From the IMG/VR virus record IMGVR_UViG_3300050821_004831, positions 1 to 30,583 of that record: a DNA stretch of 30,583 nt. One strand, written 5' to 3'. Source of the stretch: a virus. Shown in pieces: positions 1 through 8,420 of this stretch (position 1 is the stretch's first letter; each line of letters opens with the position of its first letter). The position numbers and the translations under genes were made by a program. The notes under the pieces were generated by a model, which saw nothing but the letters and a program-made list of their open reading frames with translations, did no database searches and was not told where the DNA came from.

Positions 1-260
1 TCGTCCATCGCTACTCCGCCCAAGCCCATCATCGCTGCCACTTCGCCGTCATACAGGTACGTCCGGCACCACAGCGAGCCCTTGATCGAGGCCCGCAGCA
101 CCGCCCGCGGCCCTTTGCCTTGCGCCTGCAATTCCTCGATGTCGAGAAGACGAAGTGAGTCCGCGAGCGCGTCCATGTGCGCCATGGTGCAGGGCACGAT
201 CTGGATACGCGGGTCGGAAGGGAGAACATTGTGGCCGTGGTCGGCGGCGAGGTGGAGCAT
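1..260 (-). CDS. Phage GNAT-fold protein, T7 gp13/DUF2833-like (3' end outside window)
   Basis: The 86 visible residues resemble the DUF2833/T7 internal protein A family, an acetyltransferase-like fold common next to tail genes of podoviruses. Hallmarks are a helical stretch (MDALADSLRLLD, residues ~33-44), then an alanine/arginine helix leading to a W-C-R-T segment, a YDGEVAAMMG strand-turn and the GLGGVAMD loop. The reading frame is open to the window edge. An in-frame TAA lies directly before the ATG, so the ATG at 260 is the first possible start, but there is no Shine-Dalgarno sequence: the ~49-base repeat element fills the whole gap to the upstream gene. Later ATGs (about residues 30 and 33) are alternatives. 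Its place after the tail nozzle fits the T7-like gene order. Virion or enzyme role is inference. Confidence 0.6.
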   Translation of the reverse strand, partial: MLHLAADHGHNVLPSDPRIQIVPCTMAHMDALADSLRLLDIEELQAQGKGPRAVLRASIKGSLWCRTYLYDGEVAAMMGLGGVAMD

Positions 261-269
261 TTAGAAGAA

Positions 270-318
270 TTGGGTCACGAGAGGACCATCGTGGGATCGG
301 TGCCGGATTCGGTCAACG
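270..318 (-). promoter_or_regulatory. Dispersed promoter-like element, copy 1
   Basis: On the minus strand this has TTGACC, a 17-base gap beginning GAATCCGGC, CACGAT, then a TCTCGTGACCCAAT tail. CACGA and TCGTG form a 5-bp dyad around 8 bases. It fills the gap between the stop at 319 and the ATG at 260. It belongs to a family with copies near 10108, 11159, 17295, 23773 and 25845 and an inverted copy near 10469. Promoter/operator function is inferred from position and conservation. Confidence 0.65.
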
Positions 319-807
319 TTACACTTCATTCCATTCGATCACAGAATTCCAGTGTATGCGCCTACTCATGCGACGAGCCTCCGTACCATAAGGATCGGCG
401 ACACAACCCCTCACATTCCAAATTTCGGCCTTGAGCCATTCGCGCATTCGATTGAATCGCTGCGCTGGCGTTTCCTCCCATGCACCCTCGTCATTCAAAA
501 AAACAATCTCTCTCGCAAGCGCGTCCGCTATTCCAAAAACCGAGGCGACACGCGCACTATCTTCCGGGTCCAAGTCGTCCATTTCAAGGCCGCGCGCCTT
601 ACCAACCGCGCCAAGGGCACAGACGGCACCGCCCTTTTCAAGTTCGCCCGCCACAAGCTCGCGAGACGGTAGCGCGTCCAGTGCCGCCAACATTTCATTG
701 AGGAAGGCGTATCCGCGAGCGCCGCGAAGCGCAGCAGTGACGGCACCGCGCCACCGGATATGCTGCCAGGAATCGACGAGATCATCGACATAACCGGAAC
801 GGCTCAT
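319..807 (-). CDS. Conserved phage protein of unknown function (162 aa)
   Basis: I recognise the pattern but know no function. The protein has a run of small conserved blocks seen in many alphaproteobacterial phage and prophage proteins: RGAVTAALRGARGYAFLNEM (~20-39), a DALPSREL stretch, VCALGAVGKARG (~62-73), LDPEDSARVASVFGIADALA (~78-97), then REIVFLND and ETP..RF.RMREW. It is largely helical and acidic, without membrane segments. The ATG follows the previous gene's stop by one base, and that stop overlaps an AGGGGGTAGG ribosome-binding sequence. The stop codon touches repeat element copy 1, so this is the last gene of its transcription block. Confidence 0.8.
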   Translation of the reverse strand: MSRSGYVDDLVDSWQHIRWRGAVTAALRGARGYAFLNEMLAALDALPSRELVAGELEKGGAVCALGAVGKARGLEMDDLDPEDSARVASVFGIADALAREIVFLNDEGAWEETPAQRFNRMREWLKAEIWNVRGCVADPYGTEARRMSRRIHWNSVIEWNEV

Positions 808-808
808 C

Positions 809-1207
809 CTACCCCCTTACATCTCTTGGATCAATCGTAACGACACGAGCGCGAAAGCCGCCGCGCTTGGCGGCAGCCTCGATAATCAAATCATGCTGCT
901 GGTCAGAGGGACCATTGCTGACCCACTTCGCTTTTCTTTCTCCAACTTGATCCAAGGCAGCCTCGACTTCATTCCACCGCATGATCGGTAAAACATCATT
1001 ACAGAACGCTAGTGCAGCCTCTTCCGTCATAAAGGTCCACGGGAATTTCATGGCGCTTTTCACGTGAGTTACCGACCAGCATGGAAATTCATCGGGTCCG
1101 CAATAGACTTCGGTCAGATTCTGATGCACCAAAAATGGTCCCGACCGCCGTCCTGTGATCTTTCCACTACTTCCGTTTATCAGCAGTACTGTTGACGTTT
1201 CAAGCAT
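809..1207 (-). CDS. Hypothetical phage protein (132 aa)
   Basis: No family recognised. It is a soluble protein with two cysteines and several tryptophans in the first half (CGPDEFPCWSVTHV ~36-49), an amphipathic middle and a C-terminal segment rich in arginine and glycine. It begins two bases after the tail nozzle stop, with AGGGG of the nozzle's last codons as ribosome-binding site. Its last codons (DPRDVRG) and the nozzle's last codons (DPSDVRG) are near-identical in DNA, so the stop-plus-ribosome-site cassette appears duplicated. Real gene because of spacing, codon-like composition and neighbours. Confidence 0.7.
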   Translation of the reverse strand: MLETSTVLLINGSSGKITGRRSGPFLVHQNLTEVYCGPDEFPCWSVTHVKSAMKFPWTFMTEEAALAFCNDVLPIMRWNEVEAALDQVGERKAKWVSNGPSDQQHDLIIEAAAKRGGFRARVVTIDPRDVRG

Positions 1208-1209
1208 CG

Positions 1210-4200
1210 CTATCCCCTTACATCGCTTGGGTCCGTCGTGTCACCCGCCAGCACATCGGGCACCAAGGCGAGAACTGAAAGAGGCAACGGCTTATCCTGT
1301 TGCACCGCCACCATCCCCGGAGCCCTCGGCGCTTCCCCTGCCACCGGCACCGTATCGTTCGGCGTCGGATTGTAAACATTCCAATCCCCCCGGATCGAAA
1401 TATACCGATCCCCCGTGAACAACGGGGACGCCACCCCAAACGACGGCGACACCGGCAATTTCGATTTTACCGTGGTCATATTGGTCCAGGCATATTCCGC
1501 TTGGTTGGCCTGCTGCGACGCGATCGGCTGATCCTGTCCGATCGAGAACAACCCCGAGCCCTCGATGCGAGCCGTCACCCCCGGAATCTTGATCGCCTTG
1601 CCCTGCACCGTCTCGCCCCCGCCGCCCAATTCCGTGTGCATCGACTGCAACTGCGCGATGAAGCCGAGCCCCACTGTGACTGCCGACGCCGGTGCCGACA
1701 GATTGATCGCGCCATTCTCGACCACCTGCGGCGGGATCACCGAGCCGTCCGCGAGTCCCGTCACCGTCATGCCTTCGAGGTAATCTAATCCTCCGACGCT
1801 CGTGACTGGTGCCGCAATCGACCAGGAACCAGACACCGCGGGCACAGGCAGATTGTTCGGATCATTGGGGACGGTCTCGGTAATGGGCGCAAGGAAATTT
1901 GCCGTGACGATTGTCGAGGACGTGACGCCGGTGACGGTCGCCTTCCCTCCGCCCATCCGAATAACATTGCCAACATTCGCACCTGAAAACACTCCAGCCG
2001 AAGCCGTGAACGTCACACTCTTATCAAGCAACACCTGGGCCACGCAACCCGATCCCGTCGCATCCGTAAAGGAGATTTGCGGATTTTTATAATTGGCTCC
2101 CTCCGGGGCAATGGTGAATGCGGTAATTGAACCGGCAACCACCGTGACAGAATTAACAATCGCGCCTTCACCTTCACCTCCAGGATCGCTGATGATCCCC
2201 TGCACGGCGTTGCTGTAGTTCGAACCGCCGAGAAGGATGTTGCCGGGCAGGCAGCCGTTTGTTGGTGCAGCGCGCGAAGCAGTCAGCGTCGCGTTCGGTT
2301 GCGTCAGAGGAAGAGTAGCCCCTGCATCGACGCAATAGGTGGATTCAGGATCATTAGTCCACTGTCGATTGTCCATCCGTTCGAGGTAGTAAGCCCATTG
2401 TCCTTCGCCCGCGATATAGCGCTTGACAACGAAGTAAGGGGCGTCAACGGGCGGCTCCGTCGCAACGGCAACTGATTGGAAAAGTCCATTGGTATCGTGC
2501 CGCGTAATCCCAACAACTTCCTGCTCCTTCATGTACGTCATCGACAGCGCTTTGCCGTCGTTGCGCGTCATCCAGATCAGCTTATACGGCTGCCGCGCCA
2601 GCGCCCAACTTTCGATCTGATAATTCAGGAACAGGTGCGATGACAGGATCGAGATTTCCGTGCCGGCGTACATGTTGTTCCAGAAGTTATACTCCATGTC
2701 CTGGATCGAGGTGCCGACCTGTGGCACGTACAGAATGTGCCAGCTTATCCTGATCGGCTGTAGCGTCGCAGAGAATCCGTAGGATTCTTGGGGAGAGGCC
2801 GACTGTTGCGAAGGTGTGATGGGTGTACCAGCCCCACCCGTGCCACTCAACTGCCAAGCGTCCAAGCCAGTACCGACGATCAAACCTCCCGGCATCGGCA
2901 CCATGCACTGAATGCCGTTCACCTGCTGCGCCCATGGATCCCCCGAAATGGCATCGCTGTCGATCGGCGGCGTACCCGCATCGAAATTCAGATACGATCC
3001 CGGCTGCGACATCTGATAGGTGTCGGGATCGTTGAGCGTCGCCGCATAGGCGCGCCGCTGCTGGAAGTAGGCCACGTCGCCGGGATATGTGCCGGACTCC
3101 GGCCCGACCACGAGATCGCCCGTCGCCGACCCGCCGCCCGTGACCGTGATCGTCAGCGTATCGGTCTTGGCGTAATCCTCGCCCGGATCGACGACAATCA
3201 CCGCCGTCAGCGAACTCTCGATAATCGACGCTTGAAGAACCGCGCCCGACCCCGTCGAGGTGTTGATGGTAAATGTGGCGCCCGTCACCGTGCCGAGCGA
3301 CACCAGATTGTTGATATAAAGAATCTGCCCGCGCGCGAACGGATTGAGCGCCATCGGCGGCACGGTCGTGTAGTCGGGGATGACGTTGTCGTCCGTCCAC
3401 GACGTGGCACCGCCCGTCGAGCCTACATAGCCGAACAACTGGCCGCCAAACTGCCCGACGTTTGTCGCGTCCGGCGTCGTCTTATAGATATTGTAACCCG
3501 AAATCCCGTTCGGCGCATCGGCATCCGAAGGCGGATTCCACGTCACCACAATGGTGCCGAATGTCAGGTCAATATCGACGCTGTTGGTGGCAACGCCGAT
3601 GTCGGAGACGACGGATTCATCGCCGGTCAGCGCGTCGATCGCCGTCACCACATAACCGTAAGCCACAGGCCCCGGCAGCGGCGGATTGGCGCCCGAACTC
3701 CACGGATTTGACGGAATGGCCGAAACCGGATTGGGCGGCCCGATGCTCGTCCCGATCGCCGGCGGTGCAATCGTCCAGTTGTTGGCCGCGTGCCGCGTCA
3801 ATTCCTGCGGCGGATATTCCGTGTCGGTCTGAATGTTCACGCATGTCAAACTCATCACATCGGCCGACTGCGTGAATTTCAGATAGGGCAGATCGACCGC
3901 CGCGTAGGGCGTCGTCAGCGTGAAGATTCGAGCGGCGGTGCCCCCGGTCGTGTACGGATTAAAGAACGTCGTATCGAGCGGATTGCCGAACGTGTCGTTG
4001 AGCGTAACCGCAGAGCCAGCAACGCTCGCCACCACCGCCGTGATGGCGTTGAGCTGATACATCGAGGCCGCAGGAAAGCCCGAGAAGTAAATCCAGTCGC
4101 CGTCCGCAAAGTTGTTGCCGGGGATGGTGACGACGCCGGGATCAGCGTTGCTGACGCCGGTGACGGCGAAGGCGGTTTCGGTGACGTAGGCGCCGTTGGC

Positions 4201-4473
4201 GACGACCCGCATATATTGGTCGCCGAATTCCAGAATGTAATTTTGAAAGATCGAGAACGCGAAGCGGACGATGCGCGGCGGTGCGGCTGTTGCCGGTTGT
4301 TTGCATTGGCCAACAAAGGCCAAGCCCGCGCGCGAGGCAACGCCGCCCTGATAGCGAACAAAGACGTTTCGGGCGACACTGCAGCCACTTTGAAACTTAT
4401 TAAGGTCTGTTCGACCCCAAAGTGCGGGGGCAAGCTCGCCGCTTGCAAATGACGGCTTGATTAGGGCGACCAT
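1210..4473 (-). CDS. Tail nozzle / tail tubular protein B-like (1087 aa)
   Basis: The N-terminus has the signature of podovirus nozzle proteins (T7 gp12-type, also annotated as stabilisation protein): FASGELAPALWGRTDL, a short spacer, N-VFVRYQGGVASRAGLAFV (residues ~9-53), then RFAFSIFQNYILEFGDQYMRV. Such proteins sit at the tail tip below the adaptor. At 1087 residues it is longer than T7 gp12 (about 794). The extra length includes a fibronectin-III-like stretch at roughly 260-370 (YGYVVTAID, VTWNPPSD, GYNIYKTT) and repetitive beta-rich Gly/Ser/Thr segments toward the C-terminus. The region ~540-720 (QESYGFSATL, SWALARQPYKLIWMTRNDG) matches the conserved middle of the family. It starts three bases after the tail adaptor stop. 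Confidence 0.88.
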   Translation of the reverse strand: MVALIKPSFASGELAPALWGRTDLNKFQSGCSVARNVFVRYQGGVASRAGLAFVGQCKQPATAAPPRIVRFAFSIFQNYILEFGDQYMRVVANGAYVTETAFAVTGVSNADPGVVTIPGNNFADGDWIYFSGFPAASMYQLNAITAVVASVAGSAVTLNDTFGNPLDTTFFNPYTTGGTAARIFTLTTPYAAVDLPYLKFTQSADVMSLTCVNIQTDTEYPPQELTRHAANNWTIAPPAIGTSIGPPNPVSAIPSNPWSSGANPPLPGPVAYGYVVTAIDALTGDESVVSDIGVATNSVDIDLTFGTIVVTWNPPSDADAPNGISGYNIYKTTPDATNVGQFGGQLFGYVGSTGGATSWTDDNVIPDYTTVPPMALNPFARGQILYINNLVSLGTVTGATFTINTSTGSGAVLQASIIESSLTAVIVVDPGEDYAKTDTLTITVTGGGSATGDLVVGPESGTYPGDVAYFQQRRAYAATLNDPDTYQMSQPGSYLNFDAGTPPIDSDAISGDPWAQQVNGIQCMVPMPGGLIVGTGLDAWQLSGTGGAGTPITPSQQSASPQESYGFSATLQPIRISWHILYVPQVGTSIQDMEYNFWNNMYAGTEISILSSHLFLNYQIESWALARQPYKLIWMTRNDGKALSMTYMKEQEVVGITRHDTNGLFQSVAVATEPPVDAPYFVVKRYIAGEGQWAYYLERMDNRQWTNDPESTYCVDAGATLPLTQPNATLTASRAAPTNGCLPGNILLGGSNYSNAVQGIISDPGGEGEGAIVNSVTVVAGSITAFTIAPEGANYKNPQISFTDATGSGCVAQVLLDKSVTFTASAGVFSGANVGNVIRMGGGKATVTGVTSSTIVTANFLAPITETVPNDPNNLPVPAVSGSWSIAAPVTSVGGLDYLEGMTVTGLADGSVIPPQVVENGAINLSAPASAVTVGLGFIAQLQSMHTELGGGGETVQGKAIKIPGVTARIEGSGLFSIGQDQPIASQQANQAEYAWTNMTTVKSKLPVSPSFGVASPLFTGDRYISIRGDWNVYNPTPNDTVPVAGEAPRAPGMVAVQQDKPLPLSVLALVPDVLAGDTTDPSDVRG

Positions 4474-4476
4474 GGA

Positions 4477-5292
4477 TCAGAACGAAATGCCGCCAGGCAG
4501 ACTTATCGGGGACCACCCATAAGTTAGGGGCGCGCCATTTTCGTACGCGGAAAAGTTGAAGCCACCAGACCGAAATCTTGCAGCCATCCAATCGGGCAAC
4601 GAGTCATTAGAAGTAACTTCCTCATTGCCGTCAGAGATGCGCGCCGCTTCGATAAGCGTCTTGGCAACCGCCGCTCGTTCCTGGAGCAGAGAACTTTTCT
4701 GATTTAGCGGCCCGACAAAGTACGCACCCAGAACAGCGACAATAGCCTGCGTGAGTTGCGCATCCCACAAGTCGGGCTCGTTCGAAATATCGGCCGTGTA
4801 GATGAACTGTGCCGTGAACGCGTTTGTCAGAATGACTTTGACGCGGGCCGGGGGCACCTGCGTGTTCGTATCGAGTGCGATGACGAATGGCATGGCGACT
4901 GTGAGCCTCGCGAACGGCAGAACGGTCTGCGGCCCGGTGGTCAGCGGCGGCGATACTGCCGGCTGCGGCAGCGGCGTCGGCAGAATAAATCGGCCAGCAA
5001 GTGCATCAGCGGGCCAGCTATATTCATACAAAAACCCGAGCGGCGGAATTGGCAATGTGGTGCCGCTGACATTCGGCGGCGTACCCGCAGCAGCCTTCAG
5101 GAGCGTAAGCGGCGCCTGAAATCGACAGCAATTCCATTTTGCTGCGCGCAGAACTGCTTGCACCTGGGTGGTATAAAGTAGCGACGCCGCGTCTCCGAGC
5201 GGCGATCCGTCCGAGGGATTCACGCTGCTGCATTGTGCGCGCGAGCCCATCTGGCTCGCCGCTTGATTGACGATGTCAACGACCGCGACCAT
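4477..5292 (-). CDS. Tail tubular protein A-like head-tail adaptor (271 aa)
   Basis: The placement directly before the nozzle and the sequence pattern fit the T7 gp11-like adaptor family, which sits between portal and nozzle. Visible blocks are DIVNQAASQMGSRAQ at the start, LLYTTQVQAVLRAAKWNCCR (~39-58), a proline-rich PPLGFLYEYSWPADAL strand (~84-99), and a C-terminal helical part (LTQAIVAVLGAYFVGPLNQ, RAAVAKTLIEAARISDGNE). It uses ATG at 5292, with AAGGA 12-14 bases upstream overlapping the previous gene's end. The nozzle ATG follows the stop by three bases. Confidence is high for a tail adaptor and moderate for the exact T7-type assignment. Confidence 0.8.
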   Translation of the reverse strand: MVAVVDIVNQAASQMGSRAQCSSVNPSDGSPLGDAASLLYTTQVQAVLRAAKWNCCRFQAPLTLLKAAAGTPPNVSGTTLPIPPLGFLYEYSWPADALAGRFILPTPLPQPAVSPPLTTGPQTVLPFARLTVAMPFVIALDTNTQVPPARVKVILTNAFTAQFIYTADISNEPDLWDAQLTQAIVAVLGAYFVGPLNQKSSLLQERAAVAKTLIEAARISDGNEEVTSNDSLPDWMAARFRSGGFNFSAYENGAPLTYGWSPISLPGGISF

Positions 5293-5301
5293 AGAAGTCG
5301 G

Positions 5302-5712
5302 TCAATCCTTCGCCGCATCATCGTTTTGATCGTCAGGCTTCCGCCCCAGCGCTTCCTCAAGCGTCGGCGCCTGATCCTCCTTCGATTCAACAAGGAACGG
5401 CCCAGGCGGCGGATCGAAGGTCACGATTGAATCTTTCTTCGCGGCCTCCTTCGCCGCATCATCGTCAGGCTTCCGCCCCAGCGCTTCCTCAAGCGTCGGC
5501 GCCTGATCCTCCTTCGATTCAACAAGGAACGGCCCAGGCGGCGGATCGAAGGTCACGATTGAATCTTTCTTCGCGGCCTCGTCCTGCCGCCGCTGCACTT
5601 CGTAAGCGCCGAAATGCAGCGTGCGCGGCACTTGGCGGTCGCGAATATCGTCGCCCTTACGATCGACGATGGTTTCTTCGGCCAGTGTGGGGCCTGCGGG
5701 ATTGTTGCTCAT
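5302..5712 (-). CDS. Acidic protein with exact internal tandem duplication (136 aa)
   Basis: Unknown function. The first ~45 residues are unique (ETIVDRKGDDIRDRQVPRTL and so on). The rest is two virtually identical copies of a ~40-residue unit containing KKDSIVTFDPPPGPFLVE, SKEDQAPTLEEALGRKPDD. The copies match at DNA level, so the duplication is recent. The unit's LVESKEDQAPTLEEALG part could form a short amphipathic helix. It lies between the LamG-like surface protein and the tail adaptor and is probably a virion or assembly accessory; this is inference only. ATG at 5712, about 21 bases after the preceding stop. Confidence 0.75.
   Translation of the reverse strand: MSNNPAGPTLAEETIVDRKGDDIRDRQVPRTLHFGAYEVQRRQDEAAKKDSIVTFDPPPGPFLVESKEDQAPTLEEALGRKPDDDAAKEAAKKDSIVTFDPPPGPFLVESKEDQAPTLEEALGRKPDDQNDDAAKD
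5331..5580 (-). repeat. Tandem direct repeat, two 118-base identical blocks
   Basis: Bases 5331-5448 recur at 5463-5580 with an offset of 132. The short flank TCCTTCGCCGCATCATCG also recurs (5306 and 5447), here with an offset of 141 because one copy carries nine extra bases (TTTTGATCG). The reading frame is kept, adding 44 residues to the protein. The near-perfect identity indicates recent unequal recombination or replication slippage. Confidence 0.9.
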
Positions 5713-5733
5713 GTGCTATCTGCTCCGTTCTTT

Positions 5734-6558
5734 TTAGACGCCGACGAGCGTGCCGAAGGAACGCTTGAAGCCAAGCGAGCCGCGGAGCGCGCTAAACATC
5801 ACGTTTTGCACTTTTTGCGGATACCAGAAAGACCAAGGATCGGCCGCCCAAGCCAGAAGTGCGGGCATCGGCATAAACTTGACCGACATCATTGCCGCAG
5901 CGATGTAGGCGGCAGCGTAGTGACCGCTGCCGAAATCCTCGCCGATGCGCGGGGACGCACTTGACGCACCAAGCGTTGTGCTGGTCGTTGTTGCGGTGCT
6001 GAATATCTGGCCGGTGAGCAGGTTGGTCGCAACATGATTCACCTTCGATGAACTCAACACCGAGGTCGCGATAAAGTAGGGAATGCCCGTGGACAGAACA
6101 TAGTTCGACGCTATCACGGCATTGTTGTAAAAGTACTGAAAATTACTGCTGCTCGGGGCTCTGCCAAACTGATTGAAATGTCCCGAGGCGTTGTTTGTCG
6201 AGATGACCGTGTTTGTATTGCCATCTCCGGCGCCGGCAAATTGAACGATCGCCGCCATGGTCAGCGCGGTTGGCGTCAGCATCGATTGACCACTGGTCTG
6301 TACCGGCTGCGTCGTCGCGTTGACGAGCCCGCAAGGACCCAGCGCGCCAAGCGTGGACTTGGTCGGCAGACTGGACGAGATGGCGGTAAAGCTTAAACCC
6401 GCAACGAGATCAACAAACGTACCGTTGGCGAGCCAAACCGCGGAAAACCCCAGGCCATTTGATAGGCCTGCGGCGGCCGGGTGCGTCAGATCAAGCCCAG
6501 GAAGTCCGCCGGGGTAAGCAAACGGATTGCGCCGGACAATGCGCGACGCGACGCTCAT
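5734..6558 (-). CDS. LamG/concanavalin-like phage surface protein (274 aa)
   Basis: The protein looks like the lectin-fold (LamG/concanavalin-like) proteins encoded near phage fibre genes. It opens with a PGGLPGLDLTHPAAAGL motif (~17-33), carries a long beta-rich Ser/Thr/Asn middle and ends with AAAMMSVKFMPMPALLAWAADPWSFWYP (split here as AAYIAAAMMSVK and ALLAWAADPWSFWYP), the usual ALAxDPW..F ending of these proteins. It probably binds glycans or decorates the virion; this is inferred from family and context. The ATG overlaps the previous stop as TGATG, so the second of two apparent methionines is used. Confidence 0.65.
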   Translation of the reverse strand: MSVASRIVRRNPFAYPGGLPGLDLTHPAAAGLSNGLGFSAVWLANGTFVDLVAGLSFTAISSSLPTKSTLGALGPCGLVNATTQPVQTSGQSMLTPTALTMAAIVQFAGAGDGNTNTVISTNNASGHFNQFGRAPSSSNFQYFYNNAVIASNYVLSTGIPYFIATSVLSSSKVNHVATNLLTGQIFSTATTTSTTLGASSASPRIGEDFGSGHYAAAYIAAAMMSVKFMPMPALLAWAADPWSFWYPQKVQNVMFSALRGSLGFKRSFGTLVGV

Positions 6559-7040
6559 CAATTACCGTTGAGCTGCTGGTTATAGGTCCGATATTTGATC
6601 GTGCAGGCGGTCAAGTTGAAGCCGATGTTGTTCTGAATGCCCATGGCGAACGAGCCGGGCGGCAGGATGATGCCCTGCACGTAACCATAGACGCTTGTGG
6701 TGCTTCCAGCCGCCCGGATCGGCATGGTTGCGGCGGGAAACAGTCCAGGCGTGACGGCAGCAGGCGTTGTTGTCAGCGAATTGTCGCCGTAGGTCGAGCC
6801 ATCTTCCATCAAGGGCATCAGCCACAGCGCGAAGTTTGCGCCAGCGGCTATCGTTGCAGATGAAAGCGTCGCAATAAGCGACACGTCCATGAGCTGATCG
6901 AGCGTCGTGCCGCCGTTGGCGACCACGACCGAAGATAGGACAGAATCCGTCGAGGCCAGTGTGCCGACCTCCGATCCAAACAAAGAGCCCCAGGTTAATC
7001 CCTGGCCGCGACCGCCGATCCATCCGGTATTGTTGGTCAC
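6558..7040 (-). CDS. Phage structural protein, unknown family (160 aa)
   Basis: A beta-rich, low-charge protein with many Thr, Gly, Ala and Ser. It has motifs LMDVSLIATLSSATIAAGANFALWLMPL (in two parts, ~48-77) and GYVQGIILPPGSFAMGIQNN (~119-138), a pattern I associate with small virion/fibre-associated proteins. The GTG start at 7040 has AAGGAGCTAAG directly upstream, overlapping the end of the collagen-like gene. It sits between the collagen-like fibre and the LamG-like protein, so a part in host attachment is plausible but unproven. Confidence 0.7.
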   Translation of the reverse strand: MTNNTGWIGGRGQGLTWGSLFGSEVGTLASTDSVLSSVVVANGGTTLDQLMDVSLIATLSSATIAAGANFALWLMPLMEDGSTYGDNSLTTTPAAVTPGLFPAATMPIRAAGSTTSVYGYVQGIILPPGSFAMGIQNNIGFNLTACTIKYRTYNQQLNGN

Positions 7041-7041
7041 C

Positions 7042-8070
7042 TTAGCTCCTTGTCACTTCGAGCGAGCAAGTGACCCGCGTGATCGTCGTTGCGCTGACGA
7101 TGTCGTAGGCCAGAATGTCGCCGGCATTGATAGTCTTGGTCCAGCCGGTGAGCGTGGAATCCTGATAATCCTGCGCCGACGAGATTGTCGGAATATCGCT
7201 TGCCGTTATTGAGTTCCCTGACGATGGCGGAAAACTCGCATAAGCGACTTTCCAGATGTCCACCTCAACGGAGCCGGTTTGATCGGCCAGCAACGTCACG
7301 CGGTTGATGGTGCAGGCGAACGGAATTTCCAGATAGCCCTTGACGCCTGTCGTCAATGTCGAGCCGCCGCCATCGGCGATGAACTCGATGCCGGTGATAA
7401 GGCCGGTGCCGGTGCCGATCGAGCCGGTGGCTCCAGTAGCCCCGGTTGGGCCGGTCGGACCAGTGGGTCCGGTTACGCCCGTGGCACCCGTTGGGCCAGT
7501 CGGTCCTGTCGGGCCGGTGGCCCCGGCATTTCCGGGATTACCGTTATTGGTGGCGGTGACGTAACACAAGTCGCCGTTGGTAAACGATCCGCCGACCTCG
7601 ATGCTCTCAAGCGTCAGCGTGTACACACCACCGGCGTTGCTGACATTGCTGGCGACGGCAGTAAGGACAGCGCCCCCGTTGCTGTCCAGGATCGTTACAG
7701 CCGGTGCATTGAAGAATACTTCGAAATTAATACCGGCGCCGGATTCGGCGGTGAGCGAAAAGACAAGTTGGGTGGCGGCGCCTAGAGTGGCGTTGTTGGC
7801 GCGAAACGCGCCCGAGGCGGGAGTGCCGCTCGTTGCCGAGCTGAACGTGTAAGCAACGGCGCTTGCGGGGCCGGTGACGCCGGTTGGGCCGGTCGGTCCC
7901 GTTGGCCCTGTAGGTCCGGTCGGGCCCGTGGGTCCAGTTGACCCCGTGGCACCTGGCGACCCAGCAGCGCCGGTATCGCCCGTCGGTCCTGTGGGTCCGG
8001 TTGGACCCGCTGGGCCGGTCGGCCCTGTCGTGCCGCCGCCGCCAGTGGCCGGATTGATAATTGTGCTCAA
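7042..8070 (-). CDS. Collagen-like phage fibre protein (342 aa)
   Basis: Two Gly-X-Y blocks are visible: residues ~13-68, mostly GPTGPTGPT with GPA, GDT and GST variants, and ~180-225, with [10 protein letters not shown] and GSIGTG. Between them is a ~110-residue beta-rich globular part ([18 protein letters not shown] onward). A C-terminal beta domain of ~115 residues follows. Collagen-like triple helices are known in phage tail fibres, where they form trimeric shafts. Start is TTG at 8070, overlapping the stop of the preceding gene (TTGA). It lacks a signal peptide, unlike the secreted proteins further upstream. Confidence 0.85.
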   Translation of the reverse strand: MSTIINPATGGGGTTGPTGPAGPTGPTGPTGDTGAAGSPGATGSTGPTGPTGPTGPTGPTGPTGVTGPASAVAYTFSSATSGTPASGAFRANNATLGAATQLVFSLTAESGAGINFEVFFNAPAVTILDSNGGAVLTAVASNVSNAGGVYTLTLESIEVGGSFTNGDLCYVTATNNGNPGNAGATGPTGPTGPTGATGVTGPTGPTGPTGATGATGSIGTGTGLITGIEFIADGGGSTLTTGVKGYLEIPFACTINRVTLLADQTGSVEVDIWKVAYASFPPSSGNSITASDIPTISSAQDYQDSTLTGWTKTINAGDILAYDIVSATTITRVTCSLEVTRS

Positions 8071-8414
8071 ACCTGGATCACCCAGACGGTTCCGGCGAGC
8101 ACCGCGGAGCCATTCGAGAGCGCGGCGTAGAGCCCATTGCCCGAACTCGTCGTGTACCAGGCGTTACCCGAGTCATCGAGCACGATCGAGCCGTTGGCGA
8201 GCAGATCGAAAGGTCCCGACTTGGCTACTCCGCCCGCGCCGGGATCGCCGTCGTAGACTGTGACCGTCGTGGCGGCGGAAACGGTGAGCGCCATCCGGTA
8301 GAGCCGCACGATCTTCGACGCGGCGGCGGCGACCAGATAACCGGAGCCGGTGTTGTTAACTGGAACATCGTCTTGCGGAGAGGGATTGCTGTACCCTCTG
8401 GTTGCCGTGACCAT
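8067..8414 (-). CDS. Small beta-rich phage virion protein (115 aa)
   Basis: Compact beta-strand pattern with alternating hydrophobic residues: [23 protein letters not shown] at ~23-45 in two strands, [14 protein letters not shown] (~49-62), then [26 protein letters not shown] and [10 protein letters not shown]. This style is typical of small phage decoration or baseplate-type proteins that precede fibre genes, but I do not recognise a named family. ATG at 8414 lies six bases after the stop of the coiled-coil gene. The stop overlaps the TTG start of the collagen-like gene, suggesting translational coupling. Confidence 0.75.
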   Translation of the reverse strand: MVTATRGYSNPSPQDDVPVNNTGSGYLVAAAASKIVRLYRMALTVSAATTVTVYDGDPGAGGVAKSGPFDLLANGSIVLDDSGNAWYTTSSGNGLYAALSNGSAVLAGTVWVIQV

Positions 8415-8420
8415 GCAAGT

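Noticed and set aside
5296-5310. Seventh forward copy of the dispersed element
   Set aside because: TTGACCGACTTC matches only the first box. The 17-base gap, dyad and tail are missing, and the gap is only ten bases.
7042-8070. DNA tandem repeat array or CRISPR in the collagen-like gene
   Set aside because: The repeats are GPT codons of Gly-X-Y collagen repeats; there are no spacers or palindromic repeats. No CRISPR array is visible elsewhere.
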